Shown here: positions 23,880-36,200 of the stretch, piece after piece
Position numbering within the stretch: the stretch's first letter is position 1
How the letters are laid out: each line of letters starts with the position of its first letter
Assembly: GCF_954871325.1 (NCBI RefSeq)
Contig: NC_088779.1
Location: 30,998,729 to 31,062,728, forward strand
Direction of reading: 5' to 3'
From: Gordionus sp. m RMFG-2023
Taxonomy: Eukaryota > Nematomorpha > Gordioida > Chordodea > Parachordodidae
DNA: 64,000 nt
Translations under genes and position numbers: made by a program
Notes under the pieces: generated by a model
Seen by the model: the letters and a program-made list of their open reading frames with translations, nothing else
Told to the model about the DNA's origin: nothing
Databases searched by the model: none

Positions 23880-24240
23880 TAATTTAGTATGATTATGCTT
23901 TGCAGACTCTACTTCCCTAAAAAAAGGTAAATATTTTAATTATAAAAAGTCAAAAAATAAATAAAATCTTATCCGCAAGGTGGTGTCTTTTACCTTTTTT
24001 GAAAAAATTTGATTTCTATGTTTTATTTTTTCATAATCAAATTAATATTAATAACGAGAATAATTATGTTTTATTTAATGCATAATTTATCAATAATTTT
24101 TTTTGTTCCATATAAGAAATACAGTAATGTATAATTGTTATTATTATCGTTTTCGTGACAAAATCTATAACACTTTTTGGCCTCTATCTTTGAAGGAAAA
24201 TCTAAGACAAGTTTGCTGAAGGTGGCAAGTGTTGTAGAAA
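23880..24240 (-). repeat. Composite repeat core, copy 5 (partial)
   Basis: On the minus strand it ends ccaccttgcggataagatttta, then gtagagtctgcaaagcataatcatac. The 5' half of the core is missing or too diverged to recognise. Mirror of 63660-64000. Confidence 0.65.
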
Positions 24241-25632
24241 TGATTTAAATGAAACAATTGTCATTAGCAATTTCTCTGTATTTTCTAGGTTTGCTAAAGG
24301 AAATGCTATGACAAGTCTTTGTCGATGAAAAATGTATTGTCAGTCATACAAATTTCAATTCTATTATTCAATTTAATTTTTCATATAAAATAATCGAAAA
24401 ATTTAATAATTAAACTCTTATTTAATATACTTTTAAGTTAACATTAATAAAATATTTTCGTATTAAAAAAATATTCCAAAAACTTTCTTGTGTTTTAAAG
24501 ATATGTGAAAATCAACTAATCAAAATATACAATAATTGATTGACATTTTTTTACATATAAATATTTATTGATTCAATTGCTATCGACAATTCTAACCTAC
24601 TGAATATATTTAAATAGGAATATTCCAAGTATTTATTACTAATTTCCAAATAAAATATAGGTATATATTTTTTTTTAAATGCTCTCATTGGTTAATTAAT
24701 TTTAATTATTTTAATACATTAAGTGACAGCATCGATTGTAGAAGCAAAGAAGCAGTGCTTCCCTTGTAATCCTTTATAGAAAATATCTTAGGCTAAAAAT
24801 AAAAATTAATATACTATTTCTTACTACGTTATTATTTTACCAGCATTAAACAAAAATTGTGTATAAATGTATTAACTAAATAAACTGTGTGTTGTATCGC
24901 GTAATTAAGGATAAAGATTAATTTTCGAAAACTTTATATATTTGTCAAATATAGGATCAATATTCACAGATACCTGTTGTAGCTATCGAAAATGTAAAAG
25001 GTCAATCAATTTAGATTTTTGCTATTTTATTTTATATATAAATTACCATCGTCTATATTTTTGGATTGTTGAAAATAAAAATTTAAGGAAAATAATTCCT
25101 AGTTAAAGAAATTGATGGTGCACATGACCAGAGGATAAGATTCTGGATTAATGTGCGATACACTTAAATAAACAGATAAATAAATAATATATTTATATAT
25201 TTATTTAAAAATATATCTACAAGAAAAAAACAAAACCTTACTTTAAATCCACTGAAATACTCTAATTACAATTTAAGGGAACTATAACTCAAGACGGTTA
25301 TTTTGTAACAACACGATATTTTAATTCCAATATTTTATTTAAAAAAAATTACATCAGTTTTTTACCAAAAAAAAATAAATAATCCTGGTAAAAAAAAAAT
25401 ATATTTTTAAAAGCCAATTTGAAATGATTGACATTTCAAATATATAAAAAAAACAATATAAATAATTTACAACATGCCACCCCTTTATGGGCCAATGGCA
25501 TGCCTATATAAAAACAAAACATAACATGTACAAAAATACATCTATATATTTGTAATATGTGATGTGGTGAGAAGGAAAAAAAAATACGTTAACTTACTAT
25601 AATGTCATAAAAATATCTCCACAATAATCTCC

Positions 25633-26136
25633 TTAGGCGGACATGGGGTTTCCCCAGAATTCGTCCGTACCAACAGGCTGAGGGACCTCGGTGGCCAAAA
25701 CTTCTACAGCTCTTTGTAGCAGATCTCCTTCATTCGGACCTCCGTTCAGGGTCTGGACACGAGCGTCATAATTCCGAATAGTGGGAGGATGCCGATCAAT
25801 ATCCGAATCAGGCCTTAAAGGAACCGAGGTCATTGGTTGTCCCAGCTCTAGATTACGATATGTACATTTAGGTCCATCATTAGTCCTTACTCTCGGGTTT
25901 TCTGACAACACCCCCATAGGCACGCGGGCCTCCCGGGATGACCGTGAACACTGATGTCTCAAGTGGCCCACCTCCTGGCAATTGTAGCATCTCCTGCGTC
26001 GAACTTCAGGGGTCGGTGGCTGATTCTCATTAGCGGATTCTGTCCCTAATGTCATTCCATTATTTTTCTTGATCAAAGTGACTTGAAGGTAGAAATCTCC
26101 TAGATCCACTAGTCTTGACACAATTCCATTCCACAA
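25633..26136 (-). CDS. CCHC zinc-knuckle ORF, left-arm copy (retroelement Gag-like fossil?)
   Basis: About 165 codons with one zinc knuckle, CYNCQEVGHLRHQC (CX2CX4HX4C), after a basic run (RRRR). The rest is hydrophilic with no domain I recognise, ending GTDEFWGNPMSA. The knuckle is typical of Gag nucleocapsids and of some cellular RNA-binding proteins; no capsid, protease or RT is near, so the parent family is unknown. The coding part is far more GC-rich than its flanks. The two copies differ by about 2%, mostly at amino-acid-changing sites, so no selection is evident. Treated as a fossil. Confidence 0.5.
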   Translation of the reverse strand: MWNGIVSRLVDLGDFYLQVTLIKKNNGMTLGTESANENQPPTPEVRRRRCYNCQEVGHLRHQCSRSSREARVPMGVLSENPRVRTNDGPKCTYRNLELGQPMTSVPLRPDSDIDRHPPTIRNYDARVQTLNGGPNEGDLLQRAVEVLATEVPQPVGTDEFWGNPMSA

Positions 26137-26809
26137 TTCAGAGGATATTGTTTGAAGGAACGTTAAGATTATTACAACAATTAAATTTTTTTTGAATTCT
26201 TATAAATATAAACTTGTCTATAAACAAAACTTGAAGAAAAAAAAAATTAATTTATATTAATTAAATTTTATAAAAATAAATTCATTTATAAACAAACTTT
26301 AAAAAAAATAAACTCATATTAATTAAATTTTATATAAAAACAAAATTTTAAATTAAAACCTCAACCAGGCATCCACTACCCTCTTTCCCTTTTCATTTTA
26401 TTTTAACAACAACATTTCACATTCCCTTTTACGGCCTGGCCGAGAATACATGGACCATTATAATATAAACGAGGGGCAAAAAAATTTAAAATAAAAAATC
26501 AAACATACCGCATGTGCCAACCACAAGAAAATCATTATTTCTCATTTAATTACACATAAAAAATTACACAAAAATAACTTTTTTATCGGCCTTTTTTTAC
26601 CGTTCATTCCACTTTTTCCTTTAAGTTTTATTTACGTACCACAAGCCGTAATACTTTTCTTTCCATACTACTACTACCATACATAAAACATAAACCAAAA
26701 ATAAGCATGTTTTTTTGTAACCCTAATTCTCCATCACATAAATACATACAAGAAACCATTTTGTATGTATATAAAGAATGTACATTTAGATTAAAAAATT
26801 TTCAGACTC

Positions 26810-27440
26810 TGATGACCCTAAGAAAAGGTAAATATTTTAATTTAAAATGTTTAAAAAAATAATATTTTCTCCGCAAGGTGGCGTCCTTTTCTTTTTTTTA
26901 AAAAAAAATAAATAATGTTTATTTTTAAAATTATATTTAATCTTTTTTTTTATTAGCAATTTTTCTTGAGCATATTAATTAATGACGAGAGTAATATATT
27001 ATACACAATTATCAATAATCATTTTTTTTTGATACCATATTAGATATACAATAATGTATAGTTGTTATTAACATTGTTTTCATAACAAAATCTTCAACAC
27101 TCTTGCCCTCTTTGTTTGAAGGATAAGCGGAGCCTTGCTAGGTAAATGTGGGCGAAATATTTAAAAGGAGGCGTCATAATCATGGTATTCTTTTAGCTTC
27201 ATATGACTTTATTCAGATTCTAATCAATATTATTTATATATATCTTTACGAGAAATTAATATAAATTCCTATTTGAGTTGCCGGATATCTTGAAATATTT
27301 AATGAGGGCACAATCTATACCTATAACGTTTACACTTACTGTCCTTAAATTTCTTTAGTTGTCAAAAAATGTTTCACAAGTCATGGCAGACTTAATATCA
27401 TATGCATTTCAATAAAAATAGGTACTCGACACTCGTAAAA
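26810..27440 (-). repeat. Composite repeat core, copy 6
   Basis: Minus-strand copy with gccaccttgcggag (26866-26879), taacaactatacattattgtat (27046-27067) and the aaggctccgcttatccttc block (27118-27136). It mirrors 60330-61085. Confidence 0.7.
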
Positions 27441-27844
27441 GTTTAATAAAGTAATTATATACGTTTATTTCTTTCCAAGCTTATAATTAGGTGTGTTGAA
27501 ATCACATATTTTTAAAAAATATTACTATAATTTTTTTTTAATTTTTAATTACTAAAGATTATACCATATTGTAACTGTTGCAGTTGCAGCTGTTCAAAAT
27601 TGAAAATTAAATAATTTAAATAACAATATATTATAAGGAATATCAAAATCGATTTAGATTTTTGCGATTTTATGATTTTTATTTTTTATATAAAATGATC
27701 ATTGTGGATATTATAGGATTTAAGAAATACAAATTTATGTTGTAGGAAAAGAAATGAAATTGGTACTTCGTGACCAGGATCCGAAGATATTGGGTTAATG
27801 GGATTCACCTAAAGAAACCGGTAAATAAACAATATTTTTATCAA

Positions 27845-27965
27845 AGTGTGTACAGCCCGGGCCCGAATTTTGTTTTCAAAAATTTTTATCGGGCCGGGTT
27901 TTTGTTAAAATTAAAATACCGCCCGGTCCGGGTACACGGACTGAGCCGGGCCTCCGAGTCTCTGA
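27845..27965. repeat. GC-rich island (cagcccgggcccg ... gggccgggtt ... gcccggtccggg)
   Basis: About 120 bp of alternating GGGCC/CCCGG motifs separated by AT tracts, ending gagccgggcctccgagtctctga. Mirrored at 59845-59995; looser relatives are at 23135, 36385 and 44830. Confidence 0.6.
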
Positions 27966-28255
27966 TTTTTATATATTAATTTTTTTTATTTAAAAAAATA
28001 AAATAGGAAACAAAGAAATTTTTAATGTTGTAATTTTAAGGATCACGATTGGCCATTGTTTATAAAAATAAGATTTGTAATTTTTAGAATAAGGCTTTTT
28101 GTAGGATAATTTTTTGTATAGGAAGATCGTTAATATTTTTAAAGTAATTATTAGGTTGGTAAATAATTTAATGAATGAAATTTTTCAAAAAATAAATGTA
28201 TAAAAAGTCCGACTTTCCTAGTTAGCGAGTGAACGACTGTAAATATGAATATAAT

Positions 28256-29320
28256 TATATTTATAAAAGATTGAAGACGCCTTATCTCTGTTTTATTTGC
28301 CTCCCAGATATCTCCACCATATAATACAATTGGAACTATCAACGAGTTGAATATCCTCAATCTAGTAAATACTGAGATTTCTCTAGCTTTCCATATTTTC
28401 CTATATCTATAGAACGCACCTCTAGCTTTTTGTATTCTCATCTTCACAACTTCCTTTATTATCTAAGATTACACCTAAGTATTTTATTTTCTCCACGAAT
28501 TTTACATTCTCTCCAACTGTAAAATTTTAAATTGAAGGCGCGTTTGGGAAGGGAAGAATAACAGTTTTGTTAAAGTTGATCCTAAGTCCAACTCTATAGC
28601 TCAGTCTCAATTAGATAAAGTAGATTCTTGGTTTCTTCAATACTTTTCGAGATTACTACAATATCATCCGCATAGGATATTATCCTATTTACAAAAAAAA
28701 TCTTCTCATTTGATCCCATATCAACTAGATCAGCAGCTCCCAGTACATCTTTTATTATTTTATTGATTATTATGTTAAAAAGGAGAGGTGAGAGGGTGCA
28801 GCCTTGTTCTACACCTTTTTTTATCCTGAAGAAGGGAGAGATTTTATCATTTATTTTGAAACAAGCAAATAAATTTGAATAGTGATTTTTTAAGATTCGA
28901 ATTATTTGGGTTTCAATACCGCATTCTGCTAGCGTTTCCCAAAGAGCTACACAGTTAACGTTGTCAAATGCTCTACCAAAATCAATGAATGTGTAGAATG
29001 AGGGTATCTTGTATTTATGACACTTCTGCATTATTATTTTCAGAGATAATATAGGTTCCAGCATATTTTTATTTGGCCTATAAGCACAAATATGTTTAGG
29101 AAAAAGATTAGGCGTCGATTGAGCAATTTTATTTTTTATAAGTACCATAAATATTTTGGACACGCAAGATGTTAGAGCGCAGGCACGATAATCAGTAAAT
29201 TTTGGGGGATTCGCAGTTTTGAGGAAATTACATAAAAAGGAAGCATTCGCACATGTAAGATTTATGAATGAAAGCGTGATTATTTTGCTCATTTTAAACA
29301 CTGACCAGAAAATAGTTAAT
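28256..29320 (-). mobile_element. Truncated LINE reverse transcriptase (non-LTR)
   Basis: A minus-strand reading frame 29301-28594 carries RT motifs: LTSCVSKIFMVLIKNKIAQ, AYRPNKNMLEPILSL, YTFIDFGRAFDNVNC (expected catalytic D in the DFGRAFD block is present), GVEQGCTLSPLLFNIIIN and ISYADDIVVISKSIEE. A second frame (28447-28256) continues with RARGAFYRYRKIW and FNSLIVPIVLYGGDIWE, the usual LINE C-terminal block. It is 5'-truncated (no endonuclease) and its 3' part is cut at 28255 by the inverted-duplication arm. Not the same family as the LINE at 19998. Confidence 0.85.
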
Positions 29321-32110
29321 ATAAATGCAAATGGATTATAAACAATGAATGATTATATTTGTAAGCGTAATAAATATATATTTATAATGTAACTTTATTA
29401 ATATTTTTAGAATGCATTTTTATTATACATATAATAATATACTCTAATTTATAATTTGTTAAAAAAAAAATTAGTTAATTTCTTAACGAGCGACGAAAAA
29501 TGCAAAAATTTTTAATAAATAAAACTTGGAAAAAAATTAATAAAACAAAAATAAATAACAGAAATTTATGGGAAATAATTTCCAAAATTAAATATTGTAA
29601 TAATAATTAAGAAAATATAAACATGTTTTAAAAGAAAATAATAATAAAAAATATGTTTGAAAACTCGAAAACGTATTTAATGGTTAAAATAAAATCATAA
29701 ATTTATAAAATAAGAACAATAAGTATGTACACAATTTAAAAGATTCAAAATAATAATTCAGGAATAGGATTATATCTGAAAAGTGGAAATCTTAGACGTT
29801 ACTATAAAAATTATAAAGAAGTCTAAATAAAATTATAAAAAGTAAAAAGAGATGCCACATATATTTGAAAACATTATTGATACAGTAAAATAGAATCAAA
29901 TGAGTTTAGCTACAAGAGCAAGATAAAAAAAAAATTTTCTGGAACATTATTCCTTCGTATAATTTTTAATTATAACAGACAAATAACAATTTAGTATTTA
30001 ATAAAAATAATAGATGTATCTACATTTAGAATGCTATTAATTTTTAGAACCTTACTGTTAAAAAATTATAATTTTTTATACAGGTATATATTGAGGGCTT
30101 TATATATTTAATATATCCGTTTATTACTATTATAAGTTGTAACAGACTCATACAATCACATCCATTATCTTTATTCATATTATAAACACAAATACAATGA
30201 CACTTAATAAAAAATATATATAGTCAACCATTATCAAATCCTCATGAGAATAGATGATCCCCCACTTTCCCCATCGGTGGAACTAACTCACTATGAAAGC
30301 CAACATGCAGAAACAAAGCACCTATGATCAAATTCCATTTAGTTAGAAAAAAAATTGATCAGTTATCAACCTGATTTCATTAACGAGGAACCAACCTTTA
30401 AAAGTTACATACAAACTTGATCAAGTTGTTTTGGTATATTACTCCAAACTATTAATGGATTAATATTGATGTACATTTATTTTGTGAAAACAGAGTTAAA
30501 AAAGCATTCAATATCTATTTTTTTAATCTAAAAAGGAAGATGTATCCTAATGCATTAGGAGTAATGTAATATTACTGTCTTAATAAATGGCAAAATAGTC
30601 ATACATGTGAGAATAAGCAAAAATAATAAATTAAAAACCCTTTAATTAATTAAATAGAAGTTTGCTAGTGAAAATTGCATTATTTTATAATATCAAAAAT
30701 AAAGTAGTAGAAAGCACAGTAAAAAAAAATATTTTATTTTATTTTATTAATATCGTATATTTTTTGTATTTTTATCGATTATATCATTTATATTTAGCAA
30801 TTCCTTCTCTAGATTGCGCATATTTTGTAGTTTGAGCATCTGTGAATCCAAAATTATCCGTCCTCTGTATTATAATAAAATATTTAATTGATAAATATAA
30901 TCATCCAACAAATTATTTTTTCACACAATCTTATCCACAGCGTCTACATGACAGGATTTTCACTGGCAAAGCCCCTTCTAAAACCTGTGCCTACTCCCCT
31001 AAAAATTCCCGCCGTCTCTCTATTATTATTTTCACCTTTTTAATTTTATGATACACTTTTCAGAGAATTAATAAAGGATAACTTAAATTAATCTATCTCT
31101 ACTACCAACTATCGATATTTTATGAATATAAAGAATTTATTTTTTAGATAATAAATTCAATTAAAACCTACATTATTTACAATGAATTAATTATTATGGC
31201 ATTATGAGCTTGCTAAAATATCCAAACCTTTTAAATTACATTACAAAGGATAGCATAAAGTTTTATTTGGAAAACAATGTGTATGATTGTTTGCAATATA
31301 TAGATTTGTTCGATGAATTGTATTATAATAATTCTATAATAAAAGTATTAATTTTTACAGCAATAAATTTTGTCCTATTTCATCTCAAAATTAAATATAT
31401 AAACCCCCCCCCCAAAAAAAAAAATATTACCCCCATTAAAGCAGCCTACCCCCTCGAAAAAATAGGATGCAAACTGTTCCTACCCCTCCCGCTCATGTAG
31501 ACGCTGCTTATCCATAACCGCCTTCTATATATTGGTGCCCTATTAATTCCCTGTAATTTATTTTAAAATAGCGATTCAAAATCTGATATTAGGGTGTAGC
31601 CTAACCCATCCAAAAAAATATCTTGCAACTAAACTCACACAAAGACTGATTGGACGATCATGGAAGAATTAAATGACCATTTCAATTTATTTTTGCAAAT
31701 TAAAAATATAAATTAAAATCAGCCATTATTTTATTGTGGTAAATAATGTGGTTTAATTATATGTATTTTTTAATCTATAAAACAACAATACATAATATTA
31801 TCAAAACAAATCTCATAATAATTGTAAATTTAATTAGTTGAATCGTGTAGTTAGTTAGAATATTGGCGGAAGTCAATATGTAGAATATCTCGGTAGATTT
31901 GATATCTCCTTTTTGAGAACCATTTTGGGTCTCATTATTGTAAATGTCTAAAGAAACTATTAATAATTTCTAATTATTTTCATATTTTAGTGATAATTAT
32001 ATGTTAAGAGTTTATAAGTCCTTAAGTTATTTTACATTTACTTTTTTTTGTAGCTATAAACCTTTTTTGGACCTAGGGGTAAAAAGTACAAGATTATAAA
32101 TACGGCTTAC
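29321..32110. other. AT-rich spacer downstream of TTC27, no gene placed
   Basis: This region should hold the last TTC27 exon(s), but I could not place one. Short GC-richer patches at 30240-30330 and 30930-31020 are not convincingly coding. A C10 run lies at 31404-31413. Confidence 0.4.
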
Positions 32111-33204
32111 TCTGTATCCATACGTCGAGGCAATTAAAGGTTTCGTTGTATAAATATTTGTTCTCGAAGCGTCTTGGGTTTTAGCGATATGATTTCTGAA
32201 AGTTTCTTTGATATATTCGGCAGCCTAAAAGGTGTTAAAAAAGGAGAGATTTGAAAAAGATCGTAATATTTTAATAAATCTAAATTTTTAGAGGGGAAAA
32301 CATAGGTAGCTTAGCGGAGGAGAAGGGAATTTTCGAGCAAGCCTAAAATATTAATCTACGCGTGTGTTTATATCAAAATCCTAAAACATATGATCAAGCG
32401 TGACGGCGCAAGAAAAAATCCCCAGTACTGTTTAATAATTAATATACGCGCAAAACAAATTATGTTAAACTTGATATTTTTCTGACAGGTCCTCGGGTGG
32501 TGATTCATATCCATCGTTCCCAAATTTATTGAAGGTGAGCATCAAAAGTCCGTTCAAAAGTCCGTTCAAAAGTCCGTATAAATACCATATTTTGGGGTTG
32601 TCAGAAAGCTGTCATTTCAAAATGAGGATTAATAAAGAAAAATCTGCGAGTTTAATTATGATGCACATTTTTAAAGTTTCATATAATTCTTACCCTTTAG
32701 AAGTGAAGTGCTAATAATTATTTGATAGCCCTCTAATGACTCAAAGCCCTGTTATGGGCCAAAAAAGAAAATGAACTATGGGGCAGGTTTCAATTACAAT
32801 TGGCTGGCTGGGCCAAATATATGTATTTTTTTTAGACTGCAAGCTCATGGGCCTGGGCCGCATATGAATATAAAAATTTCGGCCCATGTAGGTCTGTGAT
32901 ATGCATAACTCACTTTTAGTAACCGAATTCACTTTTGTGTTAATTTTATATCATTCACAACTATGACAAACCTTATTGGTTTCCCGTTCGAACAGAGTCT
33001 TTAATTTGCGTTTCATAGATTGGAATTGAGCGATACATGCAGGTTTAATTAAGGAGGAACCACCATCATCAGGGGAGTTACGCTCTTTATTGCTATAGGT
33101 TGACATAGCTAATTCCTTGACTAGAATATGTAAAGTTCGAGGAAATAATCTCAAGACGGTTAAACTTTGACCTTTGAATCTGTTGTAAGATGTTGGCGAA
33201 CCAT
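32111..33204 (-). CDS. TTC27: TTC27 C-terminal exons (33204-32972, 32608-32471, 32224-32111)
   Basis: Exon 33204-32972 begins in phase 1 after ttatttttattataag and reads SLTVLRLFPRTLHILVKEL ... MKRKLKTLFERETNK. Exon 32608-32471 reads LSDNPKIWYLYGLL, then a triple GLLN-type repeat, then SPPEDLSEKYQ. Exon 32224-32111 reads AAEYIKETFRNHIAKTQDA and ends before gtaagc. These correspond to the VLKILVRAV, EIWRLYAHVYG and DENEKAFQCLSKAY blocks of human TTC27. The plus-strand reading of the middle exon is an artefact. Confidence 0.82.
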
Positions 33205-36200
33205 CTTATAATAAAAATAATTGCAAGGTTATTAAGGCCCGAAAATTCTAAATTTTTCAAGAATGGGAAATATTTATACTCCTCTTTAAATGAATTCGGT
33301 TGAAATTATCGGCGCATAAAATCTCCCAGGACTAACAGTAAGCATAAATATATAGAATAGATAATCAGATTTTTGTGCCTGAACTATTTTTCAAGATAAG
33401 GCCTGATTCCGATTTACTTTTTCAAAAAAAAAGTCAGACAAAATATTATTTTAGTTTAGAATCAGATCGGTGGGGGGGGGGGGGAGAATTTGAGAATATT
33501 GGGCCGAAAAAAAAAATAATTTTGAAGTGCCAAGAGAACAATATTTTAAAAATTGGTGTTATTTGTGTGAAGAATTTCTATAGAAGTAAAAAAATTAGAA
33601 TTTTAACTGAGGACCGTGTCCGATTGAAAATGTTTATCCAGCTCCAACTGACCTAAGTCCGAGTTGGGCGGATCAGACAATTCCGTTAGTTCAATTTAAA
33701 GTGGTGCCGATCTAAAGTTTTTAACCGACCCGATAATCGGTTAGATATTTTAGATTAATATTCTTTTATTAACTAACTACCTTTTGAATCGATGTCATGA
33801 TCATGATTTGTCGTTTAAAATTATGTAAAAAATGTAAATTGATTATAATGATAATTGAGGGATTTTTTTTAGTACGCAAATTTTAATTGGTCAAAATTAA
33901 CATAAATAGTAATATTAAAAATGTAATTATTTAATTATTAAAGTTTTGTTTTATTTGGTGTTTAAAAAATAAAAATTTATTTAATTTTTTGTAATTCGCT
34001 ATTCTTTGGGATAATTATATTTAAATTAATTTTAAAAAATTTAAGTGTTATATAAAATTAAAAGTTAATTCAAATTATTAGTATTGTCAAATTACCTACT
34101 ATCTCTATTGTGCTTTAGTAAAGCTCTTAGACCCTAAAAAAAATAGAATTTAGCTTCTAAGCTGAGTCTCAACTTGAATATTGATTAGAATATTTCTGGA
34201 TAAAGATATGGGTCACGCTGTTTTATAGTTGACTAAAGATAGATAGTTTAGCGACACTAGCAAATTATTTTATATACAATTCCTTAAAATTCTTATTTGA
34301 TAACCCGTGTCTTGTCGCTACGGCAAAAAATAAAATTAACATTTTTTTTATTCAAACAAAAAAAAAATCTTCAAAGTTTTTGAGGGGATATTTGAAAATC
34401 GAAAAATTGAAATCCTTTTGTTTAAAAAAAAATATTGTGATTTCATTGATAAGATCTAACATTGTAAGCTCTATTATCGCTCATCACTATGCAAAGAATT
34501 CAAATACTCTTAATTTAATACTCAGCCCCCCCCCCACTACAACATATTAATTCAATTCAATTTTACCATTGTCAAAAGCCTTGTTGACGTCAAATACGAA
34601 CTCTTCCACACTACCGTTATTATCAGCTACACCCTCGTGACCCCATAAAATATCTAGCAGGCTATTCAAACACCATATCATTTCTTCGCAATCTAAACGC
34701 CTGGTGGCCACGTAGAGTAAGTTCTCCCATATTTGCCAAGAACGGTGATAATTGTATTTCAAGGATTCCTATATATATTAACACACGCACACCAAAAATA
34801 AATGTGAGCTTGTTGAAAATATATATTAAAGAAAGGAAGGGTAAAAGCAAATACGAATTCAAGTACATTTGGATTAAAAATTTTACAAAATATGAGGAGA
34901 ATGTCAAGTCATTATCAATACATCAATCAAGAATATTTAAAATAACGATAAGCTGTCCTTTATCTGTTATTTTCTAACTTTTAGGGTAGCGCATGTGCCG
35001 ACAAAATTCTCGGATTTTATTTGCAGTGAGGCCAAATTGTTCCATGCTTTAAAATTGTCGGGCTCTAAGATGAGACTCCTTTTAAAACAATTGGCGAAAG
35101 CTCGATTATCAGCGTCACCTATCACGTCTTTCGATTCCTTGTCGTTATTCGCCTTGAGCAACTTTATTAGCGAACAAAAGTTTCAAAAAACAGTCAATAA
35201 TTTGAGAAAATGATTATCATAATTTTTATAAGGAATGATTTTTCTGTACCTAATTTATTAATCTTTCGAATTATAAAAAATTTTCTATTAACTCTTGTCA
35301 TTCTATTACGCCTTTGATACCGGAGACTCGTAAATTTTCCCGGTGGGTTTCGAGAGTTGGGTCGGGTTTGGCGGACCTGATAAATAAATCGTCATAACCG
35401 ATCGGGATCTTAATAAGCGATACTTATTTTTAAGTTTCGCTCTATTCAAAAACCTTTTTCCTTTTAATATGCAAACGTAAACAAGAAAAAAAAAATGTTA
35501 TTTAAAAATAGCACATTTTTTTGGTTATCCCGGTTATAAAATTTTATGTCGCTTTGACAGAAATCGAGTCGGGTTTTCTTCCACAGTTTCTTGTTGGGAT
35601 CCTTGATATCCTCCATAAGCTTGTAAAAACTGCCATTTTCGATGTTCGACGCATCGGCATTTCTTTTCAGGATCCAATCTAGGATAGTTTTTTCGGCCTA
35701 CAAAAAAAAATTTAAGTTTGTAAATAAAAATCCTATTTTTTTAACTTTGAAAAATGACCATAAAATCTTAGTCTACCTTCATCAATGACACATAACAATA
35801 CCTAGAGACCTGATAATGCACTTGAAAGGCGTCGTTGAATGCAAAATCAGCTGGACCCGCCATTTTGGTCACCCATATAGTAATTATTCTCATTTTAAAA
35901 ACTACCATTAAATCGATAACTCGCTTTCCTTATGATCTCGATGATCAGGCGATTTTTTAACAAAGAATGCGTCAGACGTAGGAACAAAGTGGCCCTTTCG
36001 TTTTAAAATTTTTAACAATGATATGGGTAACAAAAATGGCGTTCCCAGCTGTTTTTCGTTGACGTATACTGCTAATGAATGCATCGTCAGTCTAGGTATT
36101 ATCATATGACTTTGACCTTAAGTTTTTATATGCGGGGGATGGGTTAAAAGAAGAACTTTTACTCTAACCAAAATTTGACGAAAATCTGAGACCCGCATCG

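Larger units (their letters stand above)
23871..28255 (-). repeat. Left arm of a ~4.4 kb inverted duplication
   Basis: The sequence is the reverse complement of 59555-64000, about 97-98% identical in the stretches I compared (ends, ORF, GC island). It includes two composite-repeat cores, a zinc-knuckle ORF and a GC island. The inner edge is near 28255 (…tgaatataatta). The outer edge is near 23871, but the right arm runs off the window, so the true outer edge is unknown. Confidence 0.9.

Noticed and set aside
27770-27979. ORFs over the GC islands (also 59895-60077)
   Set aside because: Driven by GC-word repeats; the two arms do not keep a common frame beyond duplication identity.
31204-31500. 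98-codon plus-strand ORF near a C10 run
   Set aside because: Very AT-rich, Asn/Tyr/Ile-biased, crosses a homopolymer and matches nothing I know.
32491-32535. Plus-strand exon-like segment (ctgacag ... gtgagc) reading SSGGDSYPSFPNLLK
   Set aside because: It is antisense to a TTC27 exon that matches the family and joins in phase; the splice-like ends are chance.
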